From an uncultured Mycoplasmatota bacterium (GTDB lineage Bacteria > Bacillota_I > Bacilli_A > RF39 > UBA660), in the NCBI GenBank assembly GCA_900542735.1, contig UQOS01000014.1:1-28613 (forward strand): a stretch of DNA of 28,613 bases, in the 5' to 3' direction. The notes under the pieces were generated by a model that did not search any database, was not told the origin of the DNA, and saw only the letters and a list, made by a program, of their open reading frames with translations. The translations under genes were made by a program, and so were the position numbers. Of the stretch, positions 15,202 through 23,880 are shown piece after piece; the first letter of the stretch is position 1, and each line of letters opens with the position of its first letter.

Positions 15202-15945
15202 CTCATTCTTAAATTCTTTATAGTAATAACTACCATTTTTAGTTTTAGTTAATCTTTTCTTACATTCTAATTCATTGGGGTAGAAAACAGAAAATACTTC
15301 TATCATATTTGGCTGTATATAAGGTTCTATCGTTTGATAAGGTACTTTAATTTCAGGCGTTATTTTACCAGTTAGTTCTGATTTTCTAGGATATTCTCCA
15401 TTAAAGTTAGCTAAAATGATTTCTGATTTTACTATCTCAAAAGATTTCTTTTCTTCTTTTTCTTGTTTTACTATTGATGTTAGTACATATTTAGCTTTGG
15501 TTAGACCTATTAAATCTAAACTATAATTATACTTAGTAGGATTTTCTAGATTACTTTTTAATTGAAAAGAACCATCTGTATAACATCTGTTTATTACATA
15601 ATGATCTTCTTTTTGAGAGCAACTAAAAGCTCCTTTAATAGATGCTTTTTTTAGTAACTCAGGATTAAATTGGATAGATTCTATTCCTAGTTCATCTAAC
15701 ATATAAATTTTTTCATAAAAATAAGCTTTCTTATATTCAATAGGACAGTTTCCGTTATAAATTGCATGAAGTAGGGAAGATAAATAAATTTCATTATTGG
15801 TAATATTTATTTTTCCTTCTTCTAATAATTTTCGTAGTTTTTTTAAATTTTCTAAAAATTCAGTTGTATCTTCTTTTTTAGTAATATCTAGTCTTTGAAT
15901 TAAATAGGCAATTTTTTTCCAATCTGTAGTTTTTAAATTGTTCAT
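15184..15945 (-). CDS. hypothetical cytosolic protein (253 aa)
   Basis: I do not recognise it. The protein has no signal or membrane segment. The N-terminal 120 residues look helical (KKLRKLLEEGKINITNNEIYLSSLLHAIYNG), and the C-terminal half looks beta-rich with a Lys-rich end. The ribosome binding site is odd: GGAG at 15961-15964 is 15 nt from the ATG at 15945. A closer ATG only 2 nt from it opens a different short frame. The gene lies 29 nt downstream of the RNHCP gene on the same strand and is probably co-transcribed with it. It converges on spoVAE with a shared terminator. Confidence 0.65.
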   Translation of the reverse strand: MNNLKTTDWKKIAYLIQRLDITKKEDTTEFLENLKKLRKLLEEGKINITNNEIYLSSLLHAIYNGNCPIEYKKAYFYEKIYMLDELGIESIQFNPELLKKASIKGAFSCSQKEDHYVINRCYTDGSFQLKSNLENPTKYNYSLDLIGLTKAKYVLTSIVKQEKEEKKSFEIVKSEIILANFNGEYPRKSELTGKITPEIKVPYQTIEPYIQPNMIEVFSVFYPNELECKKRLTKTKNGSYYYKEFKNEKKSSN

Positions 15946-15974
15946 ATATTAAATGCATATCTCCTTATTGTTTT

Positions 15975-16277
15975 TTAATTATTTTTTGATAATTCAATGA
16001 TTATATTATAATCATCATCATTTGCCATAATATTTTTATGTAACTCATGACATTTTTCACACTGATAGATGATTTTATAAGTATCTTTAAATTTTTCTAT
16101 ACCAATTGGTTTCAATAATCCAAGGCACTTATTTAATCTGTCACCTGGCATAATATCAATATGTTTTGAATATAAGCAATAAGGACAATGATCCCTAGCA
16201 GTATAATTTAATTTTTCTACTTTTTTGTTACAATGTTCACAAATAAATTCTTCATCACGCATCGTAAATTTTTTCAT
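15975..16277 (-). CDS. RNHCP domain zinc-binding protein
   Basis: This 100-residue protein carries the RNHCP signature, here RDHCPYCLYSKHID (about residues 29-42). Three CxxC pairs suggest zinc-ribbon binding: C13/C16 (CEHC), C31/C34 (CPYC) and C73/C76 (CEKC). The family is widespread in Firmicutes and Actinobacteria without a settled function; nucleic-acid binding is plausible from the zinc-ribbon layout. GGTGAT lies 4 nt ahead of the ATG. The promoter region is shared with the divergent scpA gene. Confidence 0.85.
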   Translation of the reverse strand: MKKFTMRDEEFICEHCNKKVEKLNYTARDHCPYCLYSKHIDIMPGDRLNKCLGLLKPIGIEKFKDTYKIIYQCEKCHELHKNIMANDDDYNIIIELSKNN

Positions 16278-16295
16278 TTTATCACCAACATCATT

Positions 16296-16304
16296 ATTAT
16301 AACA
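16296..16304 (-). promoter_or_regulatory. extended -10 of the RNHCP gene
   Basis: On the minus strand TGTTATAAT is an extended -10 element, 19 bp from the start codon. A matching -35 is weak. Confidence 0.45.
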
Positions 16305-16343
16305 GAGTTTCTATTAAAATGTTATTGGTTATAGTATTTTTCT

Positions 16344-16372
16344 TTGGCTCCTACTTGGTTTTATGGTATAAT
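16344..16372 (+). promoter_or_regulatory. sigma-A type promoter of scpA-scpB
   Basis: TTGGCT (16344-16349), a 17-bp spacer and TATAAT (16367-16372) with TG at 16364-16365 form a good extended promoter. It is divergent from the RNHCP promoter and 24 bp before the scpA ATG. It also shows that the in-frame ATG at 16319 cannot be the real start. Confidence 0.65.
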
Positions 16373-16396
16373 GCTTATAGAAATATAGGTGATAAC

Positions 16397-17116
16397 ATGG
16401 AGTACGAAGTAAAAATAGATGCTTTTGAAGGACCACTTGATTTACTTCTTCATTTAATTAAAGAATCAAAAGTAGATATTTGGGATATTAAGATAGTTGA
16501 TATTACAGATCAGTATTTAAAATATATTAAAAGTATGCAAGAGTTAAACTTAAATGTAGCTAGTGAATATTTAGTAATGGCCAGTGAACTTATGGAAATG
16601 AAGTCTAAAATGTTACTTCCAAGATATAAAGAGGAAGAAGAGGAAGAAGAATTAGATCCAAGAGAGCAATTAATTCAAAAGTTAATAGAATATCAAAAGT
16701 ATAAAGATATGACGAAAAACTTTAAAGAATTAGAAGAAATTAGACATGAATTTTATACAAAAGCACCTGATAATTTAAAGGAATATGCAAGTGAAGGTAC
16801 TGTAATTACTAGTGATGTTACTTTAGATGATTTAATGAAGGCATTTGAAAAGTTTTTAAAGAGAAAAGAATTAGAAAAACCTTTATCAACCACTGTTACT
16901 AAAAAAGAAATTACGGTAGAAGAAAGAAGAAGTAGTATTCGTTCTATTTTAAAAGATAAGAAAAAGGTTGATTTTTTTGAATTATTTGATGTTGTTACAA
17001 AAGAATATATTGTAGTTACTTTTTTAGCAGTATTAGAAATGGCTAAAAAACAGGAACTTATGATTTATCAAGAAAATAATTTTGATAATATTATTTGTGA
17101 GGCGGTGAGTGTATGA
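16397..17116 (+). CDS. scpA: segregation and condensation protein A (kleisin subunit)
   Basis: ScpA is the kleisin that bridges the SMC heads and binds ScpB to form the bacterial condensin needed for chromosome segregation. The 239-residue product has the family's N-terminal signature FEGPLDLLLHLIKESKVDIWDI and the helix MASELMEMKSKMLLPR. An acidic Glu-rich linker (about 80-90) and a C-terminal winged-helix region ending in FLAVLEMAKKQELMIYQ follow. ATG 16397 is used, with AGGTGAT at 16387-16393; an upstream ATG would add 26 hydrophobic residues encoded by the promoter. The ATG of scpB overlaps the TGA stop (ATGA), showing translational coupling. Confidence 0.96.
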   Translation: MEYEVKIDAFEGPLDLLLHLIKESKVDIWDIKIVDITDQYLKYIKSMQELNLNVASEYLVMASELMEMKSKMLLPRYKEEEEEEELDPREQLIQKLIEYQKYKDMTKNFKELEEIRHEFYTKAPDNLKEYASEGTVITSDVTLDDLMKAFEKFLKRKELEKPLSTTVTKKEITVEERRSSIRSILKDKKKVDFFELFDVVTKEYIVVTFLAVLEMAKKQELMIYQENNFDNIICEAVSV

Positions 17117-17688
17117 ATAAATTAGCAGTATTAGAAGGTTTACTTTTTGTAGTAGGAGAAGATGGCCTTACGATTAATCAAATGATGGAAATATTAGATG
17201 TTACACTAGAAGATGCAAAAGAATTAATTAGTCGTTTAAAAGAAAAATATGAAGCTGATGATAGTGGTATTAGGATTAGTTTTTTAGGAGATACTTTTAA
17301 ATTAACTACTAAAAAGGAACACCGTGAGTATTATCAAAAACTAATTGAAAATCCAGAAAGTAATGTTTTATCACAGGCAGCTTTAGAAACATTAGCTATT
17401 ATTGCTTATAATCAGCCTATTACTAGAATTCAAGTAGATGAAATTCGTGGTGTTAGTAGTAGTCAAATGATTCGTAAGTTGGTGGCTAAAGGTTTTTTAA
17501 AAGAAGTTGGTAGAAGTGATGTTGTAGGAAGACCAATTCTTTATAAAACAACGAGTGAATTTTTAGATTACTTTGGTCTTGCTACTATTGATGATTTACC
17601 TGATATCAAAGAAAATCTATCAGAAGATACAAAAGAAGATACAGATTTATATCATTCTAAGTATCAAGAAACTGAAGAACAGTTATAG
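17113..17688 (+). CDS. scpB: segregation and condensation protein B
   Basis: ScpB is the dimeric winged-helix (kite) partner of ScpA in the SMC complex. The 191 residues include the N-terminal LAVLEGLLFVVGEDGLT and the strongly conserved centre LSQAALETLAIIAYNQPITR, IRGVSSSQMIRKLVAKGFL and GRPILYKTTSEFLDYFGL. The C-terminal tail is acidic and poorly conserved, as usual. The start overlaps the scpA stop by 4 nt. A hairpin with a T-run begins just after its stop codon. Confidence 0.96.
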   Translation: MNKLAVLEGLLFVVGEDGLTINQMMEILDVTLEDAKELISRLKEKYEADDSGIRISFLGDTFKLTTKKEHREYYQKLIENPESNVLSQAALETLAIIAYNQPITRIQVDEIRGVSSSQMIRKLVAKGFLKEVGRSDVVGRPILYKTTSEFLDYFGLATIDDLPDIKENLSEDTKEDTDLYHSKYQETEEQL

Positions 17689-17709
17689 TGGCGTATTGCC
17701 ACTTTTTTT
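17687..17709. terminator. terminator after scpB
   Basis: AGTGGC (17687-17692) and GCCACT (17698-17703) form a perfect 6-bp stem with a 5-nt loop and seven T. The T-run touches the stop of the convergent collagen-like gene. Confidence 0.85.
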
Positions 17710-18303
17710 AATCTAATTTTGTTAGAATTAGGTAAGTATTTAAATCTGGAGCTGGTGTTAGTGTTACATTTTTATTAGCTCTTATAGCTATCGTAATAAT
17801 ATCTCTAGGATTAATTATGCTAACAACAGATCCATTAAAATCCATATCTGTATTTGCTATCATGTCTTTACTAATTTCAGTACCATTTATAGAAATATCG
17901 TTATTATCAACACCTACTACTAAAGCAGCATTATCACTAATAGAACCAGAAAAGAAGTATTCAATTTTATAAGTACCAAAAGTGTTTACGATCATACTAT
18001 TTTCTAAAGTTACAGAAATATCGGTTGCAAGTCCTGCTATCGCAAGAGGAACTTTGTAGGTACATTCGCTGTTAGTTAGATTGTATTGCCTTCATCATTA
18101 TATTTATGTGCAAATATTCTTGCTTCTTGACTTCCACTTGGCCCAGTTGGCCCGGTTGGACCTTGTAATCCGGTAGGACCAGTTGGCCCTGTTAATCCTG
18201 TTGATCCAGTTGGGCCTTGTAATCCAGTTGGCCCAGCAGGACCTATTGGCCCGGTTGCTCCAGGAAAAATATGGTAACAATTTTCACTTTTATATTCTTT
18301 CAT
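17708..18303 (-). pseudogene. frameshifted BclA-like collagen glycoprotein gene
   Basis: Two frames form one gene. The first, from ATG 18303 (GGAG 7 nt ahead), encodes MKEYKSENCYHIFPG and a run of Gly-Pro-Thr/Gly-X-Y triplets, then ARIFAHKYNDEG, and stops near 18075. The second continues in the +1-shifted frame with NLTNSECTYKVPLAIAG and a C-terminal beta domain (FGTYKIEYFFSGS, ending YLILTKLD). Adding one A in the AA run at about 18081-18082 joins them into a protein of about 199 residues. It aligns with the intact paralogue ending at 23881 (KYDNST..., GTYKVDYYFSGS). The family forms exosporium filaments on spores. The lesion may be real decay, phase variation or an assembly error. Confidence 0.8.
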
Positions 18304-18320
18304 AAACATTCTCCTCTCTA

Positions 18321-18329
18321 TAGTTTATG
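18321..18329 (-). promoter_or_regulatory. candidate mother-cell (sigma-E/K) -10 element
   Basis: On the minus strand CATAAACTA fits CATAnnnTA. The nearest AAC is 18 bp upstream, longer than usual, so this candidate is weaker than those at 24738 and 27926. Confidence 0.3.
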
Positions 18330-18419
18330 TTTCGGACGTAAAATCATGTTATTTTGAATTTAATTTATTGCTTATAATGGGTACTTTTATGTTAAAATTA
18401 TTTTGAAAAGAGGGATAAA

Positions 18420-19925
18420 ATGAAACAGCCAGTAGTTTTATGTATATTAGATGGATGTGGTTTAAGAAAAGAAGAAAAGGGAAATGCTTTTAAAAATGCT
18501 AATAAGCCAAATTTTGATTCTTTAGTTTCAAAATACCCACATACTAGTTTAGAGGCATCAGGAAAATTAGTAGGTTTACCAAAGGGTCAAATGGGAAATT
18601 CTGAAGTTGGACATATTAATATAGGAGCAGGTCGTGTTGTTTATCAACCACTTGAACTTATTAATCATGCTATTGAAACAGAGTCTTTTTATAAAAATGA
18701 TAATATTTTAAAAGTGATTCATCATACACAAACAAATCATTCTAAACTTCATATTATGGGATTAATTAGTGATGGAGGTATTCATTCTCATATTAATCAT
18801 TTACTAGCTTTAGTAGATATGTGTAAAAAAGAGGGCGTTAATGAAGTACACTTTCATTTATTTACTGATGGAAGAGATTCTGATATTCATAGTGGAAAAG
18901 GTTTTGTTGAAAAATTAGAAGAATCTATTTCTAAAAATAACCTTGGAATTATTACTACGATTTCCGGTAGATATTATGCTATGGATAGAGATAATAATTA
19001 TGATAGAATTAAACTTGCATATGATGCAATTGTGAGTGGTATTGGAGAAAGATATTCTTCTGTTAGTGAATTGTTTGACAGTCAATACAGTAATGGTATT
19101 ACCGATGAATTTATAAAGCCTTCTGTTTTAGCAAATGGTAAATTAGAAGATAATGATGGTATTATTGTTTTTAATTATCGACCTGATAGATTAAGAGAAA
19201 TGTTTACAGCAATTACTAATCCAGAATTAGTAGATATGGATACTGTGAAGTTAGAAAATGTAAAGTTAGTGTCTATGATGCCAATTACTGATAGTGTAAA
19301 GGGAATTACTGCATTTGACATTCAAAAGTTAAATAATACTTTAGGAAAATATGTAGATGATTTGGGTCTTAATCAGTTGCGTATTGCAGAAACAGAAAAG
19401 TATGCTCATGTTACTTACTTTTTTGATGGAGGAGTAGAACTTGCTTTAAAAAATTCTAAGCGTATTTTAGTAAATTCTCCAAAAGTAGCTACTTATGATT
19501 TAAAGCCAGAAATGTCAGCTGAAGAAGTAACAGATAAATTATTAGCAGAAATTGATAAGGATTATTTAGACTTAGTTGTTTTAAATTATGCCAATGGAGA
19601 TATGGTAGGACATACTGGTAACTATGATGCTGCAGTAAAGGCAGTTGAATTCTTAGATAAATGTATTGGTAGATTATATCAAAAAGTAGAAGAAAAACAG
19701 GGAATACTAGTAATTACAGCAGATCATGGTAACTGTGATATTATGATAAATGAAGATGGTACCCCTTGTACAACACATACTACGAATAAAGTTCCTTTTA
19801 TCGTAACAAAAGATGATATTCAATTAAAAGATGATGGAAAACTTGCTGATATTGCGCCAACATTATTACATTTATTGAAAATTCCAGTACCAGTTGAAAT
19901 GGACGGAGAATCATTAATAAAATAG
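18420..19925 (+). CDS. gpmI: 2,3-bisphosphoglycerate-independent phosphoglycerate mutase
   Basis: GpmI interconverts 3- and 2-phosphoglycerate in glycolysis using two Mn ions and a phosphoserine intermediate, without a bisphosphoglycerate cofactor. The 501 residues compare with about 511 in Bacillus. Metal and catalytic signatures are intact: D11 in LCILDGCG, catalytic S61 in KGQMGNSEVGHINIG, HLFTDGRDSD, SGRYYAMDRD, FNYRPDR, LNYANGDMVGHTG and ITADHGN. GAGGG precedes the ATG. In many Firmicutes gpmI lies in a gap-pgk-tpi-eno cluster, but here it stands alone between a collagen-like gene and a tRNA. Spore-formers rely on this Mn- and pH-sensitive enzyme to hold 3-phosphoglycerate in the spore. 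Confidence 0.97.
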   Translation: MKQPVVLCILDGCGLRKEEKGNAFKNANKPNFDSLVSKYPHTSLEASGKLVGLPKGQMGNSEVGHINIGAGRVVYQPLELINHAIETESFYKNDNILKVIHHTQTNHSKLHIMGLISDGGIHSHINHLLALVDMCKKEGVNEVHFHLFTDGRDSDIHSGKGFVEKLEESISKNNLGIITTISGRYYAMDRDNNYDRIKLAYDAIVSGIGERYSSVSELFDSQYSNGITDEFIKPSVLANGKLEDNDGIIVFNYRPDRLREMFTAITNPELVDMDTVKLENVKLVSMMPITDSVKGITAFDIQKLNNTLGKYVDDLGLNQLRIAETEKYAHVTYFFDGGVELALKNSKRILVNSPKVATYDLKPEMSAEEVTDKLLAEIDKDYLDLVVLNYANGDMVGHTGNYDAAVKAVEFLDKCIGRLYQKVEEKQGILVITADHGNCDIMINEDGTPCTTHTTNKVPFIVTKDDIQLKDDGKLADIAPTLLHLLKIPVPVEMDGESLIK

Positions 19926-19952
19926 AAGCTATTTTAAAAGTAGCTTCTTTTT
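19924..19952 (+). terminator. terminator after gpmI
   Basis: AGAAGCTA (19924-19931) pairs perfectly with TAGCTTCT (19941-19948), followed by T residues. It overlaps the gpmI stop region. Confidence 0.8.
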
Positions 19953-19960
19953 CAAAATTA

Positions 19961-19989
19961 TTTACTTATGAAGAAATTTCTGCTATAAT
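19961..19989 (+). promoter_or_regulatory. promoter of tRNA-Leu
   Basis: TTTACT (19961-19966), a 17-bp spacer and TATAAT (19984-19989) preceded by TGC give an extended promoter, 8 bp before the mature tRNA 5' end. Confidence 0.65.
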
Positions 19990-19997
19990 TTAGTCAT

Positions 19998-20083
19998 GCC
20001 CGAATGGCGGAATGGTAGACGCGGTGGACTCAAAATCCACTGGTAGCGATACCGTGTCGGTTCAAGTCCGATTTCGGGCACCA
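19998..20083 (+). tRNA. tRNA-Leu (anticodon CAA)
   Basis: The acceptor arm GCCCGAA/TTCGGGC pairs perfectly, with discriminator A and an encoded CCA end (20081-20083). The anticodon stem GTGGA/TCCAC encloses loop CTCAAAA, giving anticodon CAA at 20031-20033 (reads UUG). A long variable arm (around 20041-20056) and T-arm GGTTCAAGTCC fit a class II tRNA. Length is 86 nt including CCA. Confidence 0.97.
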
Positions 20084-20484
20084 TAGGGAAATCTGTTCGA
20101 ATAGTTCGAACTTTGATATATAGAATCAATCAAAAATGATTGATTTTCTCATTTTATAAGAAAAAATCATAGAAAGGTGTAATCTATGATTAAGTTTATT
20201 AAAAAATAATTAGAGATTGAAGAATCTTTAAAGTATGAATAATGATAATATGTGATTTTTGTAATACTAAACCAACTATTATAAATAGAAGTATTAGAAA
20301 GATTGATAAAATTAATCTTACTTAGGCAATATTCAAATGACGATGAATATTTTAATTTATTATTTACTTATATTATTTCCTTAAAAGAAGAAAATGATAA
20401 GTTAATAGAAAAAATAGAAAATATATAATATAGTATAGATAGAACTTATTTTTATTTGTTTCTATCTATTTTTGATAAAAAGTC
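20084..20484. other. gene-poor stretch with decayed coding remnants
   Basis: No intact gene is visible. A perfect palindrome, GTTCGAA-TAG-TTCGAAC (20095-20111), lies just past the tRNA. Between about 20230 and 20430 are short open fragments: one reads MIICDFCNTKPTIINRS and stops, and another reads NDDEYFNLLFTYIISLKEEN and stops. The protein-like composition with many stops suggests a decayed gene, possibly from an element that once entered at the tRNA 3' end. No integrase or direct repeat was found. Confidence 0.4.
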
Positions 20485-20516
20485 TTGACTCTCCCCTTAA
20501 GGTTAGGCCTTATTCT
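20485..20516 (+). promoter_or_regulatory. MerR-type promoter/operator
   Basis: TTGACT (20485-20490) and TATTCT (20511-20516) are separated by an over-long 20-bp spacer. The spacer holds the palindrome CCTTAAGG inside the sequence CTCCCCTTAAGGTTAGG. A stretched spacer with a central dyad is the hallmark of MerR-family promoters, so the regulator that follows probably controls itself. Confidence 0.7.
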
Positions 20517-20538
20517 GTTAGTGAAAGGAGGAAAAAGT

Positions 20539-21699
20539 ATGTATAGAATTGGAGAATTTTCATATCTATATAAGTTAACAATAAAAACATTAAGATATTA
20601 TGATGAGATTGATTTATTTAAGCCATCATATAAAGAACCATATACTGGGTATAGATATTATTCAGAAGATCAAAAAGAAGAATTAGAACATATCTTAAAA
20701 TTAAAAGATTATGGTTTTACACTAGAAGAAATTAAAGATTTAAAAAAAGAATTAACAGAAGAAAAAATTATTAAAAAAATACAGGAATTACAAAATCAAC
20801 AAAATCAACTAGATTCTAAAATAAAAAAATTAGAATTTTTAAAAAATGGGGGAGAAAATAAAATGAAATATAAAGTAGGTTTTAATTCAAATAGAAAAAT
20901 AGATGTAGTAGGAATAAGAATAAATTTAGAGAAAAGAAATCAAGAAGAATTAGATAAGTATTTTGAAAATATAGAGAAGAAAGTAAAGAAACTAAAACTA
21001 AATACCAGAACTAAAGTAGTAATTACTGAAGAAGTTGGTTATAAAGAAGAAAATATTGAATTGTTTATTGGATATTTTATTTCACACTTAACACCAAAAG
21101 AATTAGGTAAAATTTATAAAAGTAAAGATTTACATTTATTTAGTTATCCAACGGCAGATTATTTAACGGCAATAAATGTAGCAAATAATGACATAACAAC
21201 AGCGTGTAAAAATATAATAGAATATTCAAAAGATAAGAAGGTACAAATTGTTGGGCCTTTTATGGAGTTTTATGATATAGAAGAAAAGCCAAAAGTGTAT
21301 GTAATGGTTCATGATTTAGTAAGAGAAGAACTTGATGATGAAAGAATAAAAGAAGATGCTAATAATAAATATCATCAACCATTTGTATTAAATAAAGAAT
21401 TATTAGGTAAATGGAAGATAAAAGAGATTCTTCCAAATATTCATTTTAATCCAGATAAACAAAAAAGTAATCCAAGTTCTACTTATATGACTTTGGAATT
21501 TAATGATGATGGTACTACCAATTTTAAAAATGTAAAATGGTCTGATAACTTTTTATTTATAGTAACAGATAATGGCGTAATAGCTAATTTTATGAATATT
21601 ATGAAGATAAATGATAAAGAATATTTAGAAATACGCATGAATGATATGAGTACAATTTATTATCATGCTAAACCAATATCATATATATATGAAAGATAA
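20539..21699 (+). CDS. MerR family regulator with GyrI-like effector-binding domain and C-terminal lipocalin-like domain
   Basis: The 386-residue protein begins with a MerR winged helix-turn-helix (1-70; YRIGEFSYLYKLTIKTLRYYDEI, YTGYRYYSEDQ). A dimerisation coiled coil rich in Lys, Glu and Gln follows (about 75-105). The middle (about 108-265) is a GyrI-like/BmrR-type effector domain that binds small, often cationic or hydrophobic molecules (IDVVGIRINLEKR, YPTADYLTAI, VQIVGPFMEFYD). The last 100 residues (LLGKWKIKEILPNIHF, TLEFNDDGTTNF) resemble a lipocalin-like beta barrel, a second possible ligand site. ATG 20539 with AAAGGAGG is the start; the longer frame from TTG 20485 lies in the promoter. 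A strong internal ribosome binding site precedes in-frame ATG 20863, exactly at the start of the ligand domain. No efflux gene is adjacent. Confidence 0.85.
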   Translation: MYRIGEFSYLYKLTIKTLRYYDEIDLFKPSYKEPYTGYRYYSEDQKEELEHILKLKDYGFTLEEIKDLKKELTEEKIIKKIQELQNQQNQLDSKIKKLEFLKNGGENKMKYKVGFNSNRKIDVVGIRINLEKRNQEELDKYFENIEKKVKKLKLNTRTKVVITEEVGYKEENIELFIGYFISHLTPKELGKIYKSKDLHLFSYPTADYLTAINVANNDITTACKNIIEYSKDKKVQIVGPFMEFYDIEEKPKVYVMVHDLVREELDDERIKEDANNKYHQPFVLNKELLGKWKIKEILPNIHFNPDKQKSNPSSTYMTLEFNDDGTTNFKNVKWSDNFLFIVTDNGVIANFMNIMKINDKEYLEIRMNDMSTIYYHAKPISYIYER

Positions 21700-21729
21700 A
21701 TTTGATTTTTTAATATTTTCTAACACTTA

Positions 21730-21759
21730 AAAATGACATGGGTATTCCTATGCCATTTT
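21730..21759. terminator. convergent terminator between merR-type gene and glycosyltransferase
   Basis: Arms 21730-21742 and 21747-21759 form a 13-bp stem with one mismatch and one G-U pair over a 4-nt loop. It overlaps the glycosyltransferase stop codon, so both genes may use it. Confidence 0.6.
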
Positions 21760-22833
21760 CATTTTCTCTAATTTTTCTAAATTACTTTTTAATCTTTCGT
21801 TATCAGGTTCCATAGTAAGTGCTAATTTTTCATATTCAATTGCTTTATCTAATTCATTTAAATAATAAGAACTAATTGCTAGTAAATCATATACAGTATT
21901 ATTCCAACTAAAAATTTCATTAATATATGTTTTAGGATGATTCTTAATTTTTAATGCTAGTAAGCAATATTTTTTTACTTCTTCATAATTTTCTAAATCA
22001 TATTCTAATAGAGCCCTTTCCATATAGGGATCTCTTAAATAAGGAGCTTCTTTTATTGCTTTATCTAACCACATTCTAGCTTCTTCATAACGATTGAGAT
22101 GACGATAACATCTTGATATAAAACGCATAGATGCGCATCTTTCATCATTCCAAGTAGCAGTTTTTAAAGACAAGTGTTTAATTAAAGTATCAATTGCTTC
22201 ATTCCATTTTCCATAATACATATATTCTCTACCTAAATAATGCATATTTCTATCATCTTCAGGATCTTCTTTTACAGATAGTTCTAAAAGAGGTAAATAG
22301 CTACTACGGGATTTTTCTTTATCAGGATAGTGATTTAATACAATACTATCATTTGTAACTTTATATTCTTTTTTTCCTTGATAAGTTAATACCTCATGAA
22401 TAGGGTGTGTCCAAATATAGTTTTTTCGATCATGAATTTTTTCTGTATAAAAAGAAACTAGGGGATTATTATTTTCATCTAAACTCCAATTATAAGTATA
22501 TAAAATACGATTTGTCTTTTTTTTCCAAACTTTTTCTAATTCTTTACGCCAACCTGGTAGTAAAATTTCATCTATATCAGTGCATACACATATATCAGCG
22601 TCTAATGGAACCATTTTTAATGATTCATTTCTAGCTACATCAAAACGCCAAGGATTAATTACTTTCTTTTTTACATTTACACCTAATTTTTTTAATAATT
22701 TTCTACTGTTATCAGTAGAACCAGTATCTAGAACATAAATCTCATCTGCTTCTTTCATAGATTCAACCCAGCGATTAATAAATTTTTCTTCATTTTTACA
22801 TATTGCGTAAACACATACTTTGTACTTTTTCAT
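21748..22833 (-). CDS. family 2 glycosyltransferase with C-terminal TPR repeats
   Basis: A GT-A fold glycosyltransferase of 361 residues. The N-terminal catalytic domain has VYAICKNEEKFI, the nucleotide-sugar motif VLDTGSTDNS (about 35-43), NPWRFDVARNESL and the metal-binding DxD at D86-D88 (CTDIDE). From about residue 195, helical repeats (AIDTLIKHLSL, EARMWLDKAIKEAP, AIEYEKLALTMEPDN) look like TPR units that grip protein substrates. This layout is typical of protein glycosyltransferases in Firmicutes. It follows the broken collagen-like gene by 35 nt on the same strand, and the intact collagen glycoprotein is next upstream. In Clostridioides a glycosyltransferase gene (sgtA) is similarly paired with bclA3. 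I infer that it glycosylates Thr residues of Gly-X-Thr repeats. AGAGGTG precedes the ATG. Confidence 0.85.
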   Translation of the reverse strand: MKKYKVCVYAICKNEEKFINRWVESMKEADEIYVLDTGSTDNSRKLLKKLGVNVKKKVINPWRFDVARNESLKMVPLDADICVCTDIDEILLPGWRKELEKVWKKKTNRILYTYNWSLDENNNPLVSFYTEKIHDRKNYIWTHPIHEVLTYQGKKEYKVTNDSIVLNHYPDKEKSRSSYLPLLELSVKEDPEDDRNMHYLGREYMYYGKWNEAIDTLIKHLSLKTATWNDERCASMRFISRCYRHLNRYEEARMWLDKAIKEAPYLRDPYMERALLEYDLENYEEVKKYCLLALKIKNHPKTYINEIFSWNNTVYDLLAISSYYLNELDKAIEYEKLALTMEPDNERLKSNLEKLEKMKMA

Positions 22834-22868
22834 AAAACACCTCTATTTATTCTATGCAATTATGTGTA

Positions 22869-23833
22869 TCAAATTTCTTGTTTACCTAAGTATTCAATAA
22901 TGATAGTAATCAGTGAATTAGTAAAATAAGAATTTGAATTAATGTCATTTAAATCAGGTGTATTTAAGAAAATAGTATAATTACCAACATTAAAAAGAGC
23001 ATAGACATTATTAGGGTTTTCTATTGAAATAATACCATGAGCCATTATTTGAGTAGCTGTTTCATCATATATCCATTCACTTGCTCCGATATAAATATTA
23101 TCGGTATTAATCATTTTAAAACCAAGAGATACAAAATCACGATGTGGGTTAAATTCAATATCAGTTGCTTGAGTATAAGCTGATACTATAAAAGAAATTT
23201 TATAATAACCAATTTCATTAAATTTAATTGTGTTATCGTTAGTATTTAAATCTACTAAGTTGGTAGCGTCAATTTCTTTTCTTTCGATTGGCAATCTGTT
23301 ATTAGGTAGCACTTTTATACCATCTTCATTTTCACTATAATTATAAGTTACCAAGTAAGCAGAACGTGATATACCAGCTGGCCCTGTTGGTCCTATAGGA
23401 CCTATTTCTCCTTTTTCTCCTTTAGGCCTTGAATTCTACCAACATTTTCCCAATTATTATTATTTTCTGACCAAACATATAAATCTCCATCAACTAAGTA
23501 AGCATCATTGATGTTACCAGTAGGATGTTCTTTTATAAAATCATTATAATTTGAATAAGAACCTTGTATGCTTACGCTACTACCTTTAGGACCAGTTGGC
23601 CCGATTAATCCTTGATTTCCTTTTGGAATAACTATATCTAGAATATGATTGGTGCACCAGTTATATCAATAACTTTAGCACTGCTTCCTTCATCACCTGT
23701 TATAGTATTTCTAAATTCAATTGTTTCAGTGCTACCAGTAGGACCAGTTGGACCAATAGGTCCAACTGGTCCTATAAGATAACACGAATTTGGTATTTTA
23801 TATTTACTATAGCTTTTATTTTTTTTCTAACAT
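22869..23833 (-). pseudogene. collagen-like spore-surface gene broken by three single-base indels
   Basis: From ATG 23833 (AGGAG ahead) the frame reads MLEKK and stops at once, because an A8 tract (23819-23826 in plus coordinates) carries one base too many. With A7 it continues NKSYSKYKIPNSCYLIGP plus GPTG repeats, then ETIEFRNTITGDEGSSAKVIDITGAP. A second shift lies near 23649, where one A is missing. The next stretch reads LDIVIPKGNQGLIGPTGPKG, then a Trp-containing segment (DAYLVDGDLYVW, NVGRIQG). A third lost base lies near 23425-23428. The last frame reads GPKGEKGEIGPIGPTGPAG and a C-terminal beta domain ending at 22869. Repaired, it would be about 321 residues. The open piece 22869-23354 is only this tail, starting at a TTG without its own ribosome binding site. 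Confidence 0.8.
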
Positions 23834-23880
23834 AAATAATACTCCTTTTTATTACACTATATTTATTAGATAAGATATTA

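Noticed and set aside
20095..20111. Palindrome after tRNA-Leu as a phage attachment site
   Set aside because: No second copy of the tRNA 3' end and no integrase gene nearby.
22869..23354. Independent 161-aa gene starting at TTG
   Set aside because: No ribosome binding site at that start; upstream sequence continues as collagen repeats after one-base repair, so this is the tail of a broken gene.
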